From contig CAYNFH010000180.1 of the NCBI GenBank assembly GCA_964396385.1, forward strand, positions 1 to 13,474: DNA of 13,474 bases, in the 5' to 3' direction. Under the pieces are notes generated by a model. That model searched no databases. It was not told the DNA's origin and saw only the letters and a program-made list of their open reading frames with translations. The position numbers and the translations under genes were made by a program. Numbering within the stretch: position 1 is the first letter of the stretch; the number at the start of each line of letters is the position of its first letter. The DNA comes from CAYNFH01 sp964396385. Its GTDB lineage: Bacteria; Armatimonadota; Chthonomonadetes; Chthonomonadales; CAJBBX01. This document shows positions 1 through 5,636 of the stretch, piece after piece.

Positions 1-717
1 GACCATAGGGATCCGCACCAGAAGGTCGCACGCATCCTCCTGCTCGGGAGTCAGCCCCTTGCGCTCACTGCCCAGGAGCAGCACGATGCGCCGCCTGCGC
101 GGCATCGCGCGGTAGTTCCGCGTCGTGTGCGGCGAAGCTCCCACCAGCACGGCATTGTGCATCCGCTTCCAGGCCAGAAGCTGGGGGAGCGACGCGCGGA
201 TCATCCTCTGAGAGAAGATGGCGCCCATGCTGCCTCGCACGCACCCCGGATCGTACGGATCCGCCCCGCCGTTCAACAGGATCAGCCCGCCCGCGCCCGC
301 GGCCTCGCACGTGCGGATGACGGTCCCCAGGTTCCCGGGGGACTGGACCGTCTCGATCGCTATCATGCACAGCTCCCTGCCCGGCCGGACCCGGTCCAGC
401 CGCTCCCACTTCTGCCACGCGACCACCCCCAGCCCCTGCGGCTCCGCGTTCAAGGACAGGGCGCAATACTCCACGGCGGACACCTCCAGCACCGGCGTGC
501 CGCGGACCCGCGCCTGGCGCACGATTCTGTGCTCCGACCCGCCGGGAATCAGCGAAGGCGCCGCCACCAGCGCGTCCATCCGCGCGCCCGTAGCCAGCGC
601 CTCCGATACAAACCGGATTCCATCGGCGAAGAAGCGGCCGGTCCGCTCCCTCGCTCCCTTGCTCCTTAGCTCTCGAATGCTCTCCAGGTCCCAGACCTTC
701 TCATGTCTGCTGTTCAC
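1..717 (-). CDS. SpoU/TrmH-family RNA 2'-O-methyltransferase, 3'-truncated by window edge
   Basis: Translating the minus strand from 717 gives 239 codons open to the window edge. The family's SAM-binding trefoil-knot motifs appear in order: SPGNLGTVIRTCEAAGA (from about residue 126), then SMGAIFSQRM, then GSERKGLTPEQEDACDLLVRIPM at the cut end. The N-terminus has the substrate-binding pattern of these enzymes, with IRELRSKGARERTGRFF followed by GIRFVSEAL. Family members methylate ribose 2'-OH groups in tRNA or rRNA; the exact target cannot be read from sequence. The start is GTG at 717, the only plausible one after the in-frame TGA at 754-756. A purine-rich GAGGAAGGA abuts it, which is closer than usual for a Shine-Dalgarno site. 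About 20-30 C-terminal residues are probably missing. The gene diverges from the tRNA-Ser. Confidence 0.88.
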   Translation of the reverse strand, partial: MNSRHEKVWDLESIRELRSKGARERTGRFFADGIRFVSEALATGARMDALVAAPSLIPGGSEHRIVRQARVRGTPVLEVSAVEYCALSLNAEPQGLGVVAWQKWERLDRVRPGRELCMIAIETVQSPGNLGTVIRTCEAAGAGGLILLNGGADPYDPGCVRGSMGAIFSQRMIRASLPQLLAWKRMHNAVLVGASPHTTRNYRAMPRRRRIVLLLGSERKGLTPEQEDACDLLVRIPMV

Positions 718-725
718 TCCTTCCT

Positions 726-800
726 CGCCGGCGTTCTTCCCGGCGTCGGGGCATCATGCCCGCAAAGCAGGCTTTCGGGCTGCCCCCCCAGTATTGGGGG
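726..800 (-). other. Cluster of three hairpins in the leader of the methyltransferase gene
   Basis: Three inverted repeats lie just upstream of the GTG at 717. CGCCGG/CCGGCG pairs 726-731 with 740-745 (6 bp, 8-nt loop). GCCCG-c-AAAG pairs with CTTT-CGGGC across 758-780 (about 9 bp, one bulged C). CCCCCA/TGGGGG pairs 785-790 with 795-800 (6 bp, 4-nt loop). There is no T-tract, so a simple intrinsic terminator is not supported. They could form a structured 5' leader or be repeat debris. The structures are visible; the function is not. Confidence 0.45.
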
Positions 801-827
801 CCTCCGCAGTTCTGCCTGAAAATCCCG

Positions 828-856
828 TTGCAACGTTCCGATAGTTATGATACAAT
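828..856 (+). promoter_or_regulatory. Sigma70-type promoter of tRNA-Ser
   Basis: TTGCAA (828-833) and TACAAT (851-856) are separated by 17 nt. The predicted start is about 5 nt before the mature tRNA 5' end at 868. Spacing and position fit a dedicated tRNA promoter. Confidence 0.65.
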
Positions 857-867
857 TCCGTCACTGC

Positions 868-959
868 GGAGAGATGGCTGAGTGGTCGAAAGCGGCCGCC
901 TGCTAAGCGGTTGTACGGTTTTATAAGCCGTACCCCGGGTTCGAATCCCGGTCTCTCCG
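868..959 (+). tRNA. tRNA-Ser (anticodon GCT, reads AGC/AGU)
   Basis: The acceptor stem GGAGAGA (868-874) pairs with TCTCTCC (952-958), followed by discriminator G959, typical for serine. The anticodon loop CTGCTAA (900-906) carries GCT at 902-904. A long class II variable arm with GTACGG...CCGTAC pairing follows the anticodon stem. The T arm reads CCGGG TTCGAAT CCCGG. The 3' CCA is not encoded. The long variable arm, discriminator G and GCT anticodon together identify a serine tRNA. Confidence 0.97.
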
Positions 960-1060
960 CTTTCTCTTTGCCTGTGAGAAATCTGCCGCAGCGCAAGGAG
1001 GGCATGCGCCAAGAGTCTCAAGCCCCTCCTGCTGCCGTCATTGTACCCAGGAGGCCGCTC

Positions 1061-2143
1061 GTGACGAAGCTGCTCAATTGCCTCGTCGCCATCGGCGCGC
1101 TAGTCGCTCTTGCCGCAACCGCCCGCGCCCTTCCCACGGACCAGTACCTTAAGCTGCGCCGCCAGGTGGGATTCGACCCCAGTGTTACCTATGCCGCTGT
1201 CCAGGCCCAGCCCGCGTCCTTTGCGGGAAGGGTACTGGAGCTGCGCGGTACGGTAGACGGATTTGTACGGCGTGATGGGAGCATCTCCTTCATGCTCACC
1301 ATGGATGCCAACCAGGCGATCTTCCTCACCGCGCCTACCGCCGATGCCAACCTGGTGAGCAATAGCAACCACCAGCCGCTGCGGGTCCTTGCCCGGGTCG
1401 CTCAAGGCAGCGTGGGCAACGTGGTGCCGCTGGAAGTCTTAGCCGTCGCACTGGACGCCGAGGTTCGCACGCGCGAAGCAACCGCAGCAGCGCAGCACGC
1501 CCGGCCGCAGTACAGTGCGCCGCGTCGCCCTGTTTCATCGTCGCCTCGCCGCTCCTCCATGGCCTCCCGCGGAGGCTACTACGTTCGATCTAGCTCCCCC
1601 GCTGCCTACGTCCTCTCCGCCCTGGCGCAGCAGTACCTGTCTCCGGCGGCGCAGCAGATCTATCCCGCCTATAAGTCGTACATCCTGCGCTGCAACCCGC
1701 GCCTTACGGAGCAGGAGCTGGACACCATTACGGTCTGCGTCCTCAACTTTGGAGAGCGGTACCGAGTGGATCCCCGCCTGGTCATCGCCGTCATCATTGC
1801 GGAGTCGGACTTTAACCCGCGCAGCACCTCCAACAAGGGCGCGATGGGTCTCGGGCAGATCATGCCGGACGAGGCCGCCGCCAACCACCTGACCAACGCC
1901 TACGACCCCGTTCAGAACATCGGCACCGCCGTCGCCCTCCTGCGGGATAAGCTCGACCGCTACCGCACGCACATGACGCCGGACGGACAGTACACGGAGG
2001 AGCAGATCAAGCTGGCGCTTGCGGCATACAATGCCGGTCCGGGTGCGGTGCGCAAGTACCACGGCGTGCCGCCGTACCGGGAGACGCAGGCCTACATCCG
2101 CCGCATCCTCAAGAAGTACTCCGAGCTCTGCTCCCAAGACTAA
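1061..2143 (+). CDS. Secreted lytic transglycosylase (SLT domain) with N-terminal OB-like domain
   Basis: The 360-aa product starts at GTG 1061, preceded at a 6-nt spacing by AGGAGG (1049-1054). This start gives a clean signal peptide, TKLLNCLVAIGALVALAA then TARA, with cleavage likely before LPTDQY. ATG 1004 is in frame but leaves an N-terminal extension ahead of that signal. Residues about 35-145 form a beta-rich region (AGRVLELRGTVDGFV...) that looks like an OB fold. A Ser/Arg/Pro-rich linker follows. The C-terminal SLT domain has the catalytic Glu248 in IIAESDFNPRS, GAMGLGQIMP from residue 261 and AAYNAGPGAV from residue 321. SLT enzymes cleave peptidoglycan between MurNAc and GlcNAc, forming anhydro-MurNAc. 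The OB assignment is inferred; the SLT assignment is firm. The gene sits just upstream of a BlaI/M56 pair. Confidence 0.93.
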   Translation: MTKLLNCLVAIGALVALAATARALPTDQYLKLRRQVGFDPSVTYAAVQAQPASFAGRVLELRGTVDGFVRRDGSISFMLTMDANQAIFLTAPTADANLVSNSNHQPLRVLARVAQGSVGNVVPLEVLAVALDAEVRTREATAAAQHARPQYSAPRRPVSSSPRRSSMASRGGYYVRSSSPAAYVLSALAQQYLSPAAQQIYPAYKSYILRCNPRLTEQELDTITVCVLNFGERYRVDPRLVIAVIIAESDFNPRSTSNKGAMGLGQIMPDEAAANHLTNAYDPVQNIGTAVALLRDKLDRYRTHMTPDGQYTEEQIKLALAAYNAGPGAVRKYHGVPPYRETQAYIRRILKKYSELCSQD

Positions 2144-2148
2144 CCCTA

Positions 2149-2235
2149 TTGGAGTGCGGGAGCTTGCTCCCGCTTTCTCTGCTCCGCTCCCGAAACCGGC
2201 ACCGAGAGAGCGGCGGCAAGCCGCGCGCACTCCAA
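2149..2235. repeat. Palindromic REP/MITE-like element with 10-bp terminal inverted repeats
   Basis: The element starts with TTGGAGTGCG (2149-2158) and ends with its exact complement CGCACTCCAA (2226-2235). Inside are two hairpins: GCGGGAGC-TT-GCTCCCGC (2156-2173) and GCGGC-GGCAA-GCCGC near the right end. The whole 87-bp unit could fold into a cruciform. It starts 5 nt after the transglycosylase stop codon and ends 14 nt before the -35 box of the BlaI promoter, so it may also end transcription or insulate the two units. It encodes no protein. Whether it is repeated elsewhere in the genome cannot be seen here. Confidence 0.8.
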
Positions 2236-2249
2236 CTTCCGGCGAGCTC

Positions 2250-2278
2250 TTGACTACACCTGTCATCATACGTATAAT
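2250..2278 (+). promoter_or_regulatory. Near-consensus sigma70 promoter of the blaI-M56 operon
   Basis: TTGACT (2250-2255) and a perfect TATAAT (2273-2278) are 17 nt apart, placing transcription start near 2285. It is the strongest promoter-like sequence in the window. Two similar dyads overlap its -35 box and its start site, suggesting strong expression that is shut off by a repressor. Confidence 0.82.
2252..2267. promoter_or_regulatory. Putative BlaI operator O1 (overlaps -35)
   Basis: The 16-mer GACTACACCTGTCATC contains the ACA/TGT core dyad known for MecI/BlaI-type operators, with GA/TC outer arms. It matches the second dyad at 11 of 16 positions, including all of GAC-n-ACA-nn-TGT-nn-TC. 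It covers most of the -35 hexamer. Binding by the adjacent repressor is inferred. Confidence 0.6.
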
Positions 2279-2294
2279 GACGACAATTGTAGTC
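2279..2294. promoter_or_regulatory. Putative BlaI operator O2 (overlaps transcription start)
   Basis: GACGACAATTGTAGTC is a 16-bp palindrome with 7 of 8 base pairs complementary. It starts directly after the -10 box and spans the predicted start site. Its right half TGTAGTC and O1's left half GACTACA are exact complements. Start-to-start distance from O1 is 27 bp, which is compatible with two repressor dimers flanking the -10 box. Confidence 0.65.
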
Positions 2295-2308
2295 GAAGGG
2301 AGGCAGAG

Positions 2309-2698
2309 CTGAAGAGACCGCCGCTCGGAGACCAGGAGATGGAGACGCTTCGCTATGTGGCGGAGCACGCACCGGCCACGGTGGGCGAGGTGGCGGCCGG
2401 CTTCGGCGAGCCGCGGGGTCTGGCGCGCACCACCGTCCTCACCGTTATGGAGCGGCTGCGCCGGAAGGGGTATCTTAGCCGCCGCAAGTCGCAGGGAGTC
2501 TTCCGCTACGCGCCGCAGGTGGCGCCCGCGGAGGCCGTCCGTACGCGCGTGGAAGAGTTCATCAAGAAAACCCTTGGAGGCTCCGTCTCTCCACTGGTCG
2601 CCTATCTGGTAGAGTCCGGCGACCTCTCCGACGAAGAGCTGGCGGCGCTGCGAAAGCTCGTAAACCGCCTCCCGGAGCGCGACGAGGAAACTCCGTGA
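2309..2698 (+). CDS. blaI: BlaI/MecI-family penicillinase-type repressor, probable CTG start
   Basis: This is a winged-helix repressor of 129 aa if it starts at CTG 2309, within the usual 120-130 aa of the family. The N-terminus then reads KRPPLGDQEMETLRYVAEH, aligning with the family's conserved opening helix. The recognition region is ARTTVLTVMERLRRKGYLSRR, followed by a wing with GVFRYAP and a C-terminal dimerisation helix. AGGGAGG (2297-2303) lies 5 nt before the CTG. The next in-frame ATG, at 2339, has its AGGAG touching the start codon and would cut into helix 1, so it is less likely. The gene ends in a GTGA overlap with the M56 gene, indicating co-translation. It most likely represses its own operon through the dyads at 2252 and 2279, and is relieved when the M56 partner is activated. 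Confidence 0.88.
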   Translation: MKRPPLGDQEMETLRYVAEHAPATVGEVAAGFGEPRGLARTTVLTVMERLRRKGYLSRRKSQGVFRYAPQVAPAEAVRTRVEEFIKKTLGGSVSPLVAYLVESGDLSDEELAALRKLVNRLPERDEETP

Positions 2699-4125
2699 TT
2701 CTCGATGCCGCCCAGGTTCTGGGCTCCATCTTCCGCGCCTGCTGGCAGGGCACCCTGCTTATCCTTTGCGTTGGCATCGTCTGCCGCGCCCTCCGCGCGC
2801 TGCCAGCCCACGTCCGCTGCTGGCTCTGGTGGCTCGCGGCCGTCAAGCTGCTCATCAGCCTCCTCTGGCTCGATCCCATCCGCCTGGCCCTCCTTCCACC
2901 CGTGCGGGTGGTCGCTCCCTCCATCCATCTCACGCCGGTGCAGTCGGCAGCCGGCACTCGGCAGGACAACGGCGGTCCGAAGTCCGAAGTTCGAAGTCCG
3001 GAATCCGCGACACCCCATCGCCTCTTCGCTTCATCCCCTCATCCGGCTGCTCCGCCTGTCACCTTGTCGCCTTGTCACCTTGTCACCCTGTCAGCGGTCC
3101 TCTCCCTCGCTACGCTCCTCCTCCATCTGCGGGCGGGGATGCGCACGCGGCGCCTGGTGCGCGAAGCGCGGCCGTGCGGCAGCGCTCGGGCTCACACGCT
3201 CCTGCTGGAGACGGCGACCGCAATGGGCATTGCGCGCGTCCCGCCACTCCTGGAATCCCACGAGGCGCGGGGACCGCTGGTGGTGGGACTATGGCGGCCG
3301 GCCATTGTGCTGCCGTGGTGGGCGCCCATGGAGCTGGAAGAATCGGAGCTCCGCATGGCTCTCGCGCACGAGCTGGCGCACCTCCGGCGAGGAGATCTGT
3401 GGCTGGGCCTCATACCGGGCCTGGCGTGCGCTCTGCTTCCCTTCCTGCCGCCCGCCTGGTGGGCGAGACGTCAGTACCTGGCCGCGCGGGAAGAGGCATG
3501 TGACGCGGAGGCGCTGCGCCATTCGCCGGGCGTGCCGGCAGAGTACGGCCGGCTGCTCCTCAAGTTTGCATCCTCCGGCGCGCACGCCGGGATTGCTGCG
3601 GCGTTGGGACCCGGTCCCCGCTTCCGCAGCCTGGAAAGGAGACTGAAGATGCTGGAGTACCTACCCTGCGGGCGGCAGCCATGGCTCCGCCCCGCTGTTC
3701 GACTCATCGTGGTAGCCGTCGCGCTCTGCCTGGTTCCCTGGCGACTGACCGCGCAGAATGTGTCCCCGTGCCCGCGCCGCCCGAAGCGCTTCCCCCCCGC
3801 AAGCCGTGCAGCCGCCTCAGCCGAGTGCACCGGCGGTTGCTCCCGTTCCGGTCCCTGCCCGTCCGTCCCTCGCACCCTCACGTCCCGTTCAGCCCGCCCC
3901 GGTGCTCCCAAAACCTTCGGGCGTCGGCCGCATCGGCGCCGTCCCCGCCACTCCGGCTCCGCCTCCGTCGAATATGGACGCAGATTCACGGCGCGTCTTC
4001 GGCGCGCAGGACCGGGCGCGGCTGGACGAAGCGCAGGCAGAGGTGGCCAGGGCGCGGGCGGAGGTCGAGGTGGCGCGCGCCGCCGTCACACAGGCAGTAG
4101 CGAGGGAGCTGCAAGCAAGGGCTGA
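2695..4125 (+). CDS. BlaR1-like M56 membrane metallopeptidase, frameshifted in its C-terminal part
   Basis: The start is GTG 2695, overlapping the blaI stop by 4 nt and preceded by GAGGA at 6 nt. Hydrophobic segments lie at residues about 8-30, 40-60, 128-146 and 334-350. The zinc site is HELAH (225-229), with a downstream REEACD (265-270) supplying the third ligand. This is the M56 core of BlaR1/MecR1, which cleaves or triggers cleavage of the partner repressor after an external signal. After about residue 356 (TAQNV) the frame turns Arg/Ser/Gly-rich to the stop at 4125 and resembles no domain. The adjacent frame there encodes the sensible continuation (see 3758-4798). The loop between membrane segments 2 and 3 contains two in-frame tandem-repeat tracts. 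The M56 core is firm; the tail from about 3760 is probably not the native product. Confidence 0.82.
   Translation: MILDAAQVLGSIFRACWQGTLLILCVGIVCRALRALPAHVRCWLWWLAAVKLLISLLWLDPIRLALLPPVRVVAPSIHLTPVQSAAGTRQDNGGPKSEVRSPESATPHRLFASSPHPAAPPVTLSPCHLVTLSAVLSLATLLLHLRAGMRTRRLVREARPCGSARAHTLLLETATAMGIARVPPLLESHEARGPLVVGLWRPAIVLPWWAPMELEESELRMALAHELAHLRRGDLWLGLIPGLACALLPFLPPAWWARRQYLAAREEACDAEALRHSPGVPAEYGRLLLKFASSGAHAGIAAALGPGPRFRSLERRLKMLEYLPCGRQPWLRPAVRLIVVAVALCLVPWRLTAQNVSPCPRRPKRFPPASRAAASAECTGGCSRSGPCPSVPRTLTSRSARPGAPKTFGRRPHRRRPRHSGSASVEYGRRFTARLRRAGPGAAGRSAGRGGQGAGGGRGGARRRHTGSSEGAASKG
2975..3009. repeat. Heptamer tandem repeat (GTCCGAA) inside the M56 gene
   Basis: Five 7-bp units run GTCCGAA, GTCCGAA, GTTCGAA, GTCCGGA, ATCCGCG. 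In frame they encode GGPKSEVRSPESA, a polar stretch in the loop between membrane segments 2 and 3. Nothing in the M56 fold requires it, so it looks like an array that arose in, or inserted into, the gene without breaking it. Confidence 0.75.
3056..3095. repeat. Octamer tandem repeat (TTGTCACC) inside the M56 gene
   Basis: Five 8-bp units run CTGTCACC, TTGTCGCC, TTGTCACC, TTGTCACC, CTGTCAGC. They encode PVTLSPCHLVTLSA, which merges into the start of the third hydrophobic segment. Like the heptamer tract 47 bp upstream, it preserves the reading frame. Confidence 0.75.
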
Positions 4126-4798
4126 GTACGATAGGGCACAGCAGCTCTATACCGCTGGCGCGCCGCAGTTGAATCGCGCACGGGCCAGTCTGGAGACGAG
4201 TCACACCGAAGTTCAGCGGCGCGCCGAATCCCTTGCTCAGGCGGAGGCGTCACTCGATCAGGCACAAGCGGCTAACGGGGCATCAGACCTCCGGGGCCAA
4301 CCTGCACATGGAGTGGAGCGGCCTGGAACAGTACGTGGTCCAATCCACGAGATAAACATACGGCCGGGCACTGACAGGAACTTGGCCCGTGTGGACCTGA
4401 ACCACGCGGACGTGCTCGACGCGCTGGAATTGCTGTTCAACCACACTGGCGTAGACTACCGCATCGATTCCGATGCCCTCGACGTGGCGAGCCGGTCCTC
4501 CGTCACGCTGCACCTGACCAACGCCACCGTCTCGAAAGCGGCGCGCATGATCATCGAGGCGGCGCCCGAACTCACGTTCCACGTATCCGACGGCGTATAC
4601 ATCATCGGCGCGCGACGAGGCCAGTGGCAGTTTCGCCGGACCGGTAGCCTGTCCGTCCCGGCAGCGAGGGTAGCCCGAGGAGGGCCCGTCGCTCCTGCAG
4701 CCGCTCCGGCAAACCAGCAGTTCGGCACTGCGCCCGCACCGGCGCCGACTCAGCCGGTCCGACCTGGAGCGCCGTCACCGCCCCAGAACGTCTGGTAG
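3758..4798 (+). CDS. Proline-rich linker, HlyD-like coiled coil and STN/secretin-N-like domain; likely C-terminal part of the M56 sensor
   Basis: This frame opens after TGA 3746-3748; ATG 3758 has no visible ribosome-binding site, and ATG 3974 is an alternative. Residues about 15-70 are Pro/Ala/Val-rich (QAVQPPQPSAPAVAPVPVP), like periplasmic linkers. Residues about 80-165 are a heptad-rich helix pair with EYDRAQQLYTAGA and LNRARASLE, resembling the alpha-hairpin of HlyD/RND membrane-fusion proteins. Residues about 205-285 (VDLNHADVLDALELLF...SDGVYIIGAR) match the pattern of the short N-terminal domain of secretins and TonB receptors. The tail is again Pro/Ala-rich. It has no signal peptide, so export makes sense only as the continuation of the M56 protein's last membrane helix. 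Removing one C from the C7 tract at 3792-3798 would join the frames into a 700-aa protein. Domain names rest on pattern recognition. Confidence 0.72.
   Translation: MCPRARAARSASPPQAVQPPQPSAPAVAPVPVPARPSLAPSRPVQPAPVLPKPSGVGRIGAVPATPAPPPSNMDADSRRVFGAQDRARLDEAQAEVARARAEVEVARAAVTQAVARELQARAEYDRAQQLYTAGAPQLNRARASLETSHTEVQRRAESLAQAEASLDQAQAANGASDLRGQPAHGVERPGTVRGPIHEINIRPGTDRNLARVDLNHADVLDALELLFNHTGVDYRIDSDALDVASRSSVTLHLTNATVSKAARMIIEAAPELTFHVSDGVYIIGARRGQWQFRRTGSLSVPAARVARGGPVAPAAAPANQQFGTAPAPAPTQPVRPGAPSPPQNVW
3792..3798 (+). other. C7 homopolymer: probable frameshift site joining the M56 core and its periplasmic domain
   Basis: Seven C residues lie where coding character passes from the upstream frame (good through TAQNV, about 3757) to the +1 frame (good from about 3800, QAVQPPQP). 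Loss of one C restores a single open frame from 2695 to 4798. A sequencing or assembly indel, a recent mutation or transcriptional slippage would all look the same here. Confidence 0.55.
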
Positions 4799-4871
4799 CT
4801 CCGCCGGAGCGGGCTACGTACCGTCACGCACCTGCCGCGATGCGCTGCTCGCGGCAGGTGCGGTCGTACGT
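4795..4871. terminator. Hairpin cluster between convergent genes, possible bidirectional terminator
   Basis: Just after the TAG at 4796-4798 there is CTCC-gcc-GGAG (4799-4809), enclosed by GTAGC/GCTAC (4795-4799 and 4813-4817; the boundary base C4799 can join only one of the two stems). A perfect 13-bp stem follows: GCACCTGCCGCGA (4828-4840) with its complement at 4849-4861 and an 8-nt loop. Outside it, ACGTAC (4816-4821) pairs with GTACGT (4866-4871). The large stem falls in the last codons of the minus-strand gene. There is no T-tract, so Rho-independent termination is uncertain, but the position between converging genes is typical. Confidence 0.5.
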
Positions 4872-5537
4872 CGCAGCCAGGTCCAGAGGAACGCAGACAC
4901 CGCCGAGCAGCCAGAAGGGAAGGACGGGAAGGGGAGAGCCTACGGCGAGCGGCTCCTGCCAGATGTCCAACCGGTCTTCTCCGGAATAAACCGTTGGACG
5001 ATACGATGACGCGTAAAGCTCCGCTTCGAGCGGCACGGCTACCGTGGCACCTAGCCGTGCCAGCAGATCCGTGTGCAGATTGGGCTTCCTATCGGTCACA
5101 ACGTCTACGATGACGAGCCCGACGCCCTGCTGTACGTACGCAGCGCATTTGTTGATGAACGCGTCCCGCTGGGCCTGCCGGTCCTTGTTGGACGGGCTCA
5201 CGAGCTCAATGGCCCCGGCCAGCACAGGCCCGGCCTCCTGGCTAAACACCAGCACCTCCACCATGTCGGTCAGGAGAGATAGGGCAACGGACTGCGTAGG
5301 CTCCGGGGCCGTCCATACCGTAGCGGCGCCGCGCGGAATACCTAACTTACCTCCGCCCGCTTCCTCGAACGCCGCGACGTCTATCTCGATCCCAAACTGA
5401 ACGTTCGGCTCCGCAAAATAGCTCTCGGGCAGCTTCTCATTGAGGTCCGAGGAGATGTACGTCGCCCACGCGTTATAGAACGCGTGCCAGTGGCGGCGCG
5501 AGCTGAGCGGCGGCCGGAAGTGGTCCTGTAGCTCCAT
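4824..5537 (-). CDS. DUF4058-like protein (possible PD-(D/E)XK-type fold)
   Basis: This is a 237-aa cytoplasmic protein with no signal peptide or membrane segment. Conserved-looking stretches are DHFRPPLSSRRHWHAFYNAW at the N-terminus, SYFAEPNVQFGIEIDVAAFE, AIELVSPSNKDRQAQRDAF, KCAAYVQQGVGLVIVDVV, and a C-terminal PLDLAATYDRTCREQRI. I recognise these from a family often labelled DUF4058 or hypothetical in Planctomycetes, cyanobacteria and relatives. The E-x-SPSNK then VDV pattern recalls Uma2/PD-(D/E)XK nuclease-like proteins, but no activity is established. The ATG at 5537 fits the family start; no clear ribosome-binding site is seen upstream. The gene converges on the M56 locus and diverges from the RNHCP gene, so it is its own transcription unit. 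Confidence 0.72.
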   Translation of the reverse strand: MELQDHFRPPLSSRRHWHAFYNAWATYISSDLNEKLPESYFAEPNVQFGIEIDVAAFEEAGGGKLGIPRGAATVWTAPEPTQSVALSLLTDMVEVLVFSQEAGPVLAGAIELVSPSNKDRQAQRDAFINKCAAYVQQGVGLVIVDVVTDRKPNLHTDLLARLGATVAVPLEAELYASSYRPTVYSGEDRLDIWQEPLAVGSPLPVLPFWLLGGVCVPLDLAATYDRTCREQRIAAGA

Positions 5538-5552
5538 GGAAGTTTCGTGATA

Positions 5553-5571
5553 GAGCGCCGGACGAGCGCTC
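5553..5571. repeat. Short hairpin in the divergent gap 5538-5636
   Basis: GAGCGC (5553-5558) pairs with GCGCTC (5566-5571) around a 7-nt loop, 16 bp upstream of the DUF4058-like start. It resembles small REP-type palindromes. The rest of this ~100-bp divergent gap shows only a TACAAT-like -10 on the minus strand (5590-5585), without a good -35. Confidence 0.4.
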
Positions 5572-5636
5572 CTACTCTACTGCCATTGTACAGGGCAAGT
5601 TTAGCGACCTGTGATTCCTGGGCGATACAGTTCTCG

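Noticed and set aside
911..1060. N-terminal extension of the transglycosylase to ATG 911 or ATG 1004
   Set aside because: The first lies inside the tRNA, the second places extra residues before the signal peptide. GTG 1061 has a well-spaced AGGAGG and gives a standard signal sequence.
2262..2281. A 20-bp near-palindrome GTCATCATACGTATAATGAC over the -10 box as a separate operator
   Set aside because: It has 9 of 10 pairs complementary but partly arises from the -10 sequence and the inner halves of the two flanking dyads. The repeated ACA/TGT dyads are a better operator model, though a third site cannot be excluded.
1535..2368. A 277-codon minus-strand frame across the transglycosylase and the repeat element
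   Set aside because: It runs through a palindromic repeat, a promoter and the blaI start, and opposite a well-supported SLT domain.
3792..3798. Programmed -1 ribosomal frameshift at the C7 tract
   Set aside because: Joining the frames needs +1 (or -2), not -1, and no downstream stimulatory structure was clearly identified. An indel or transcriptional slippage fits better.
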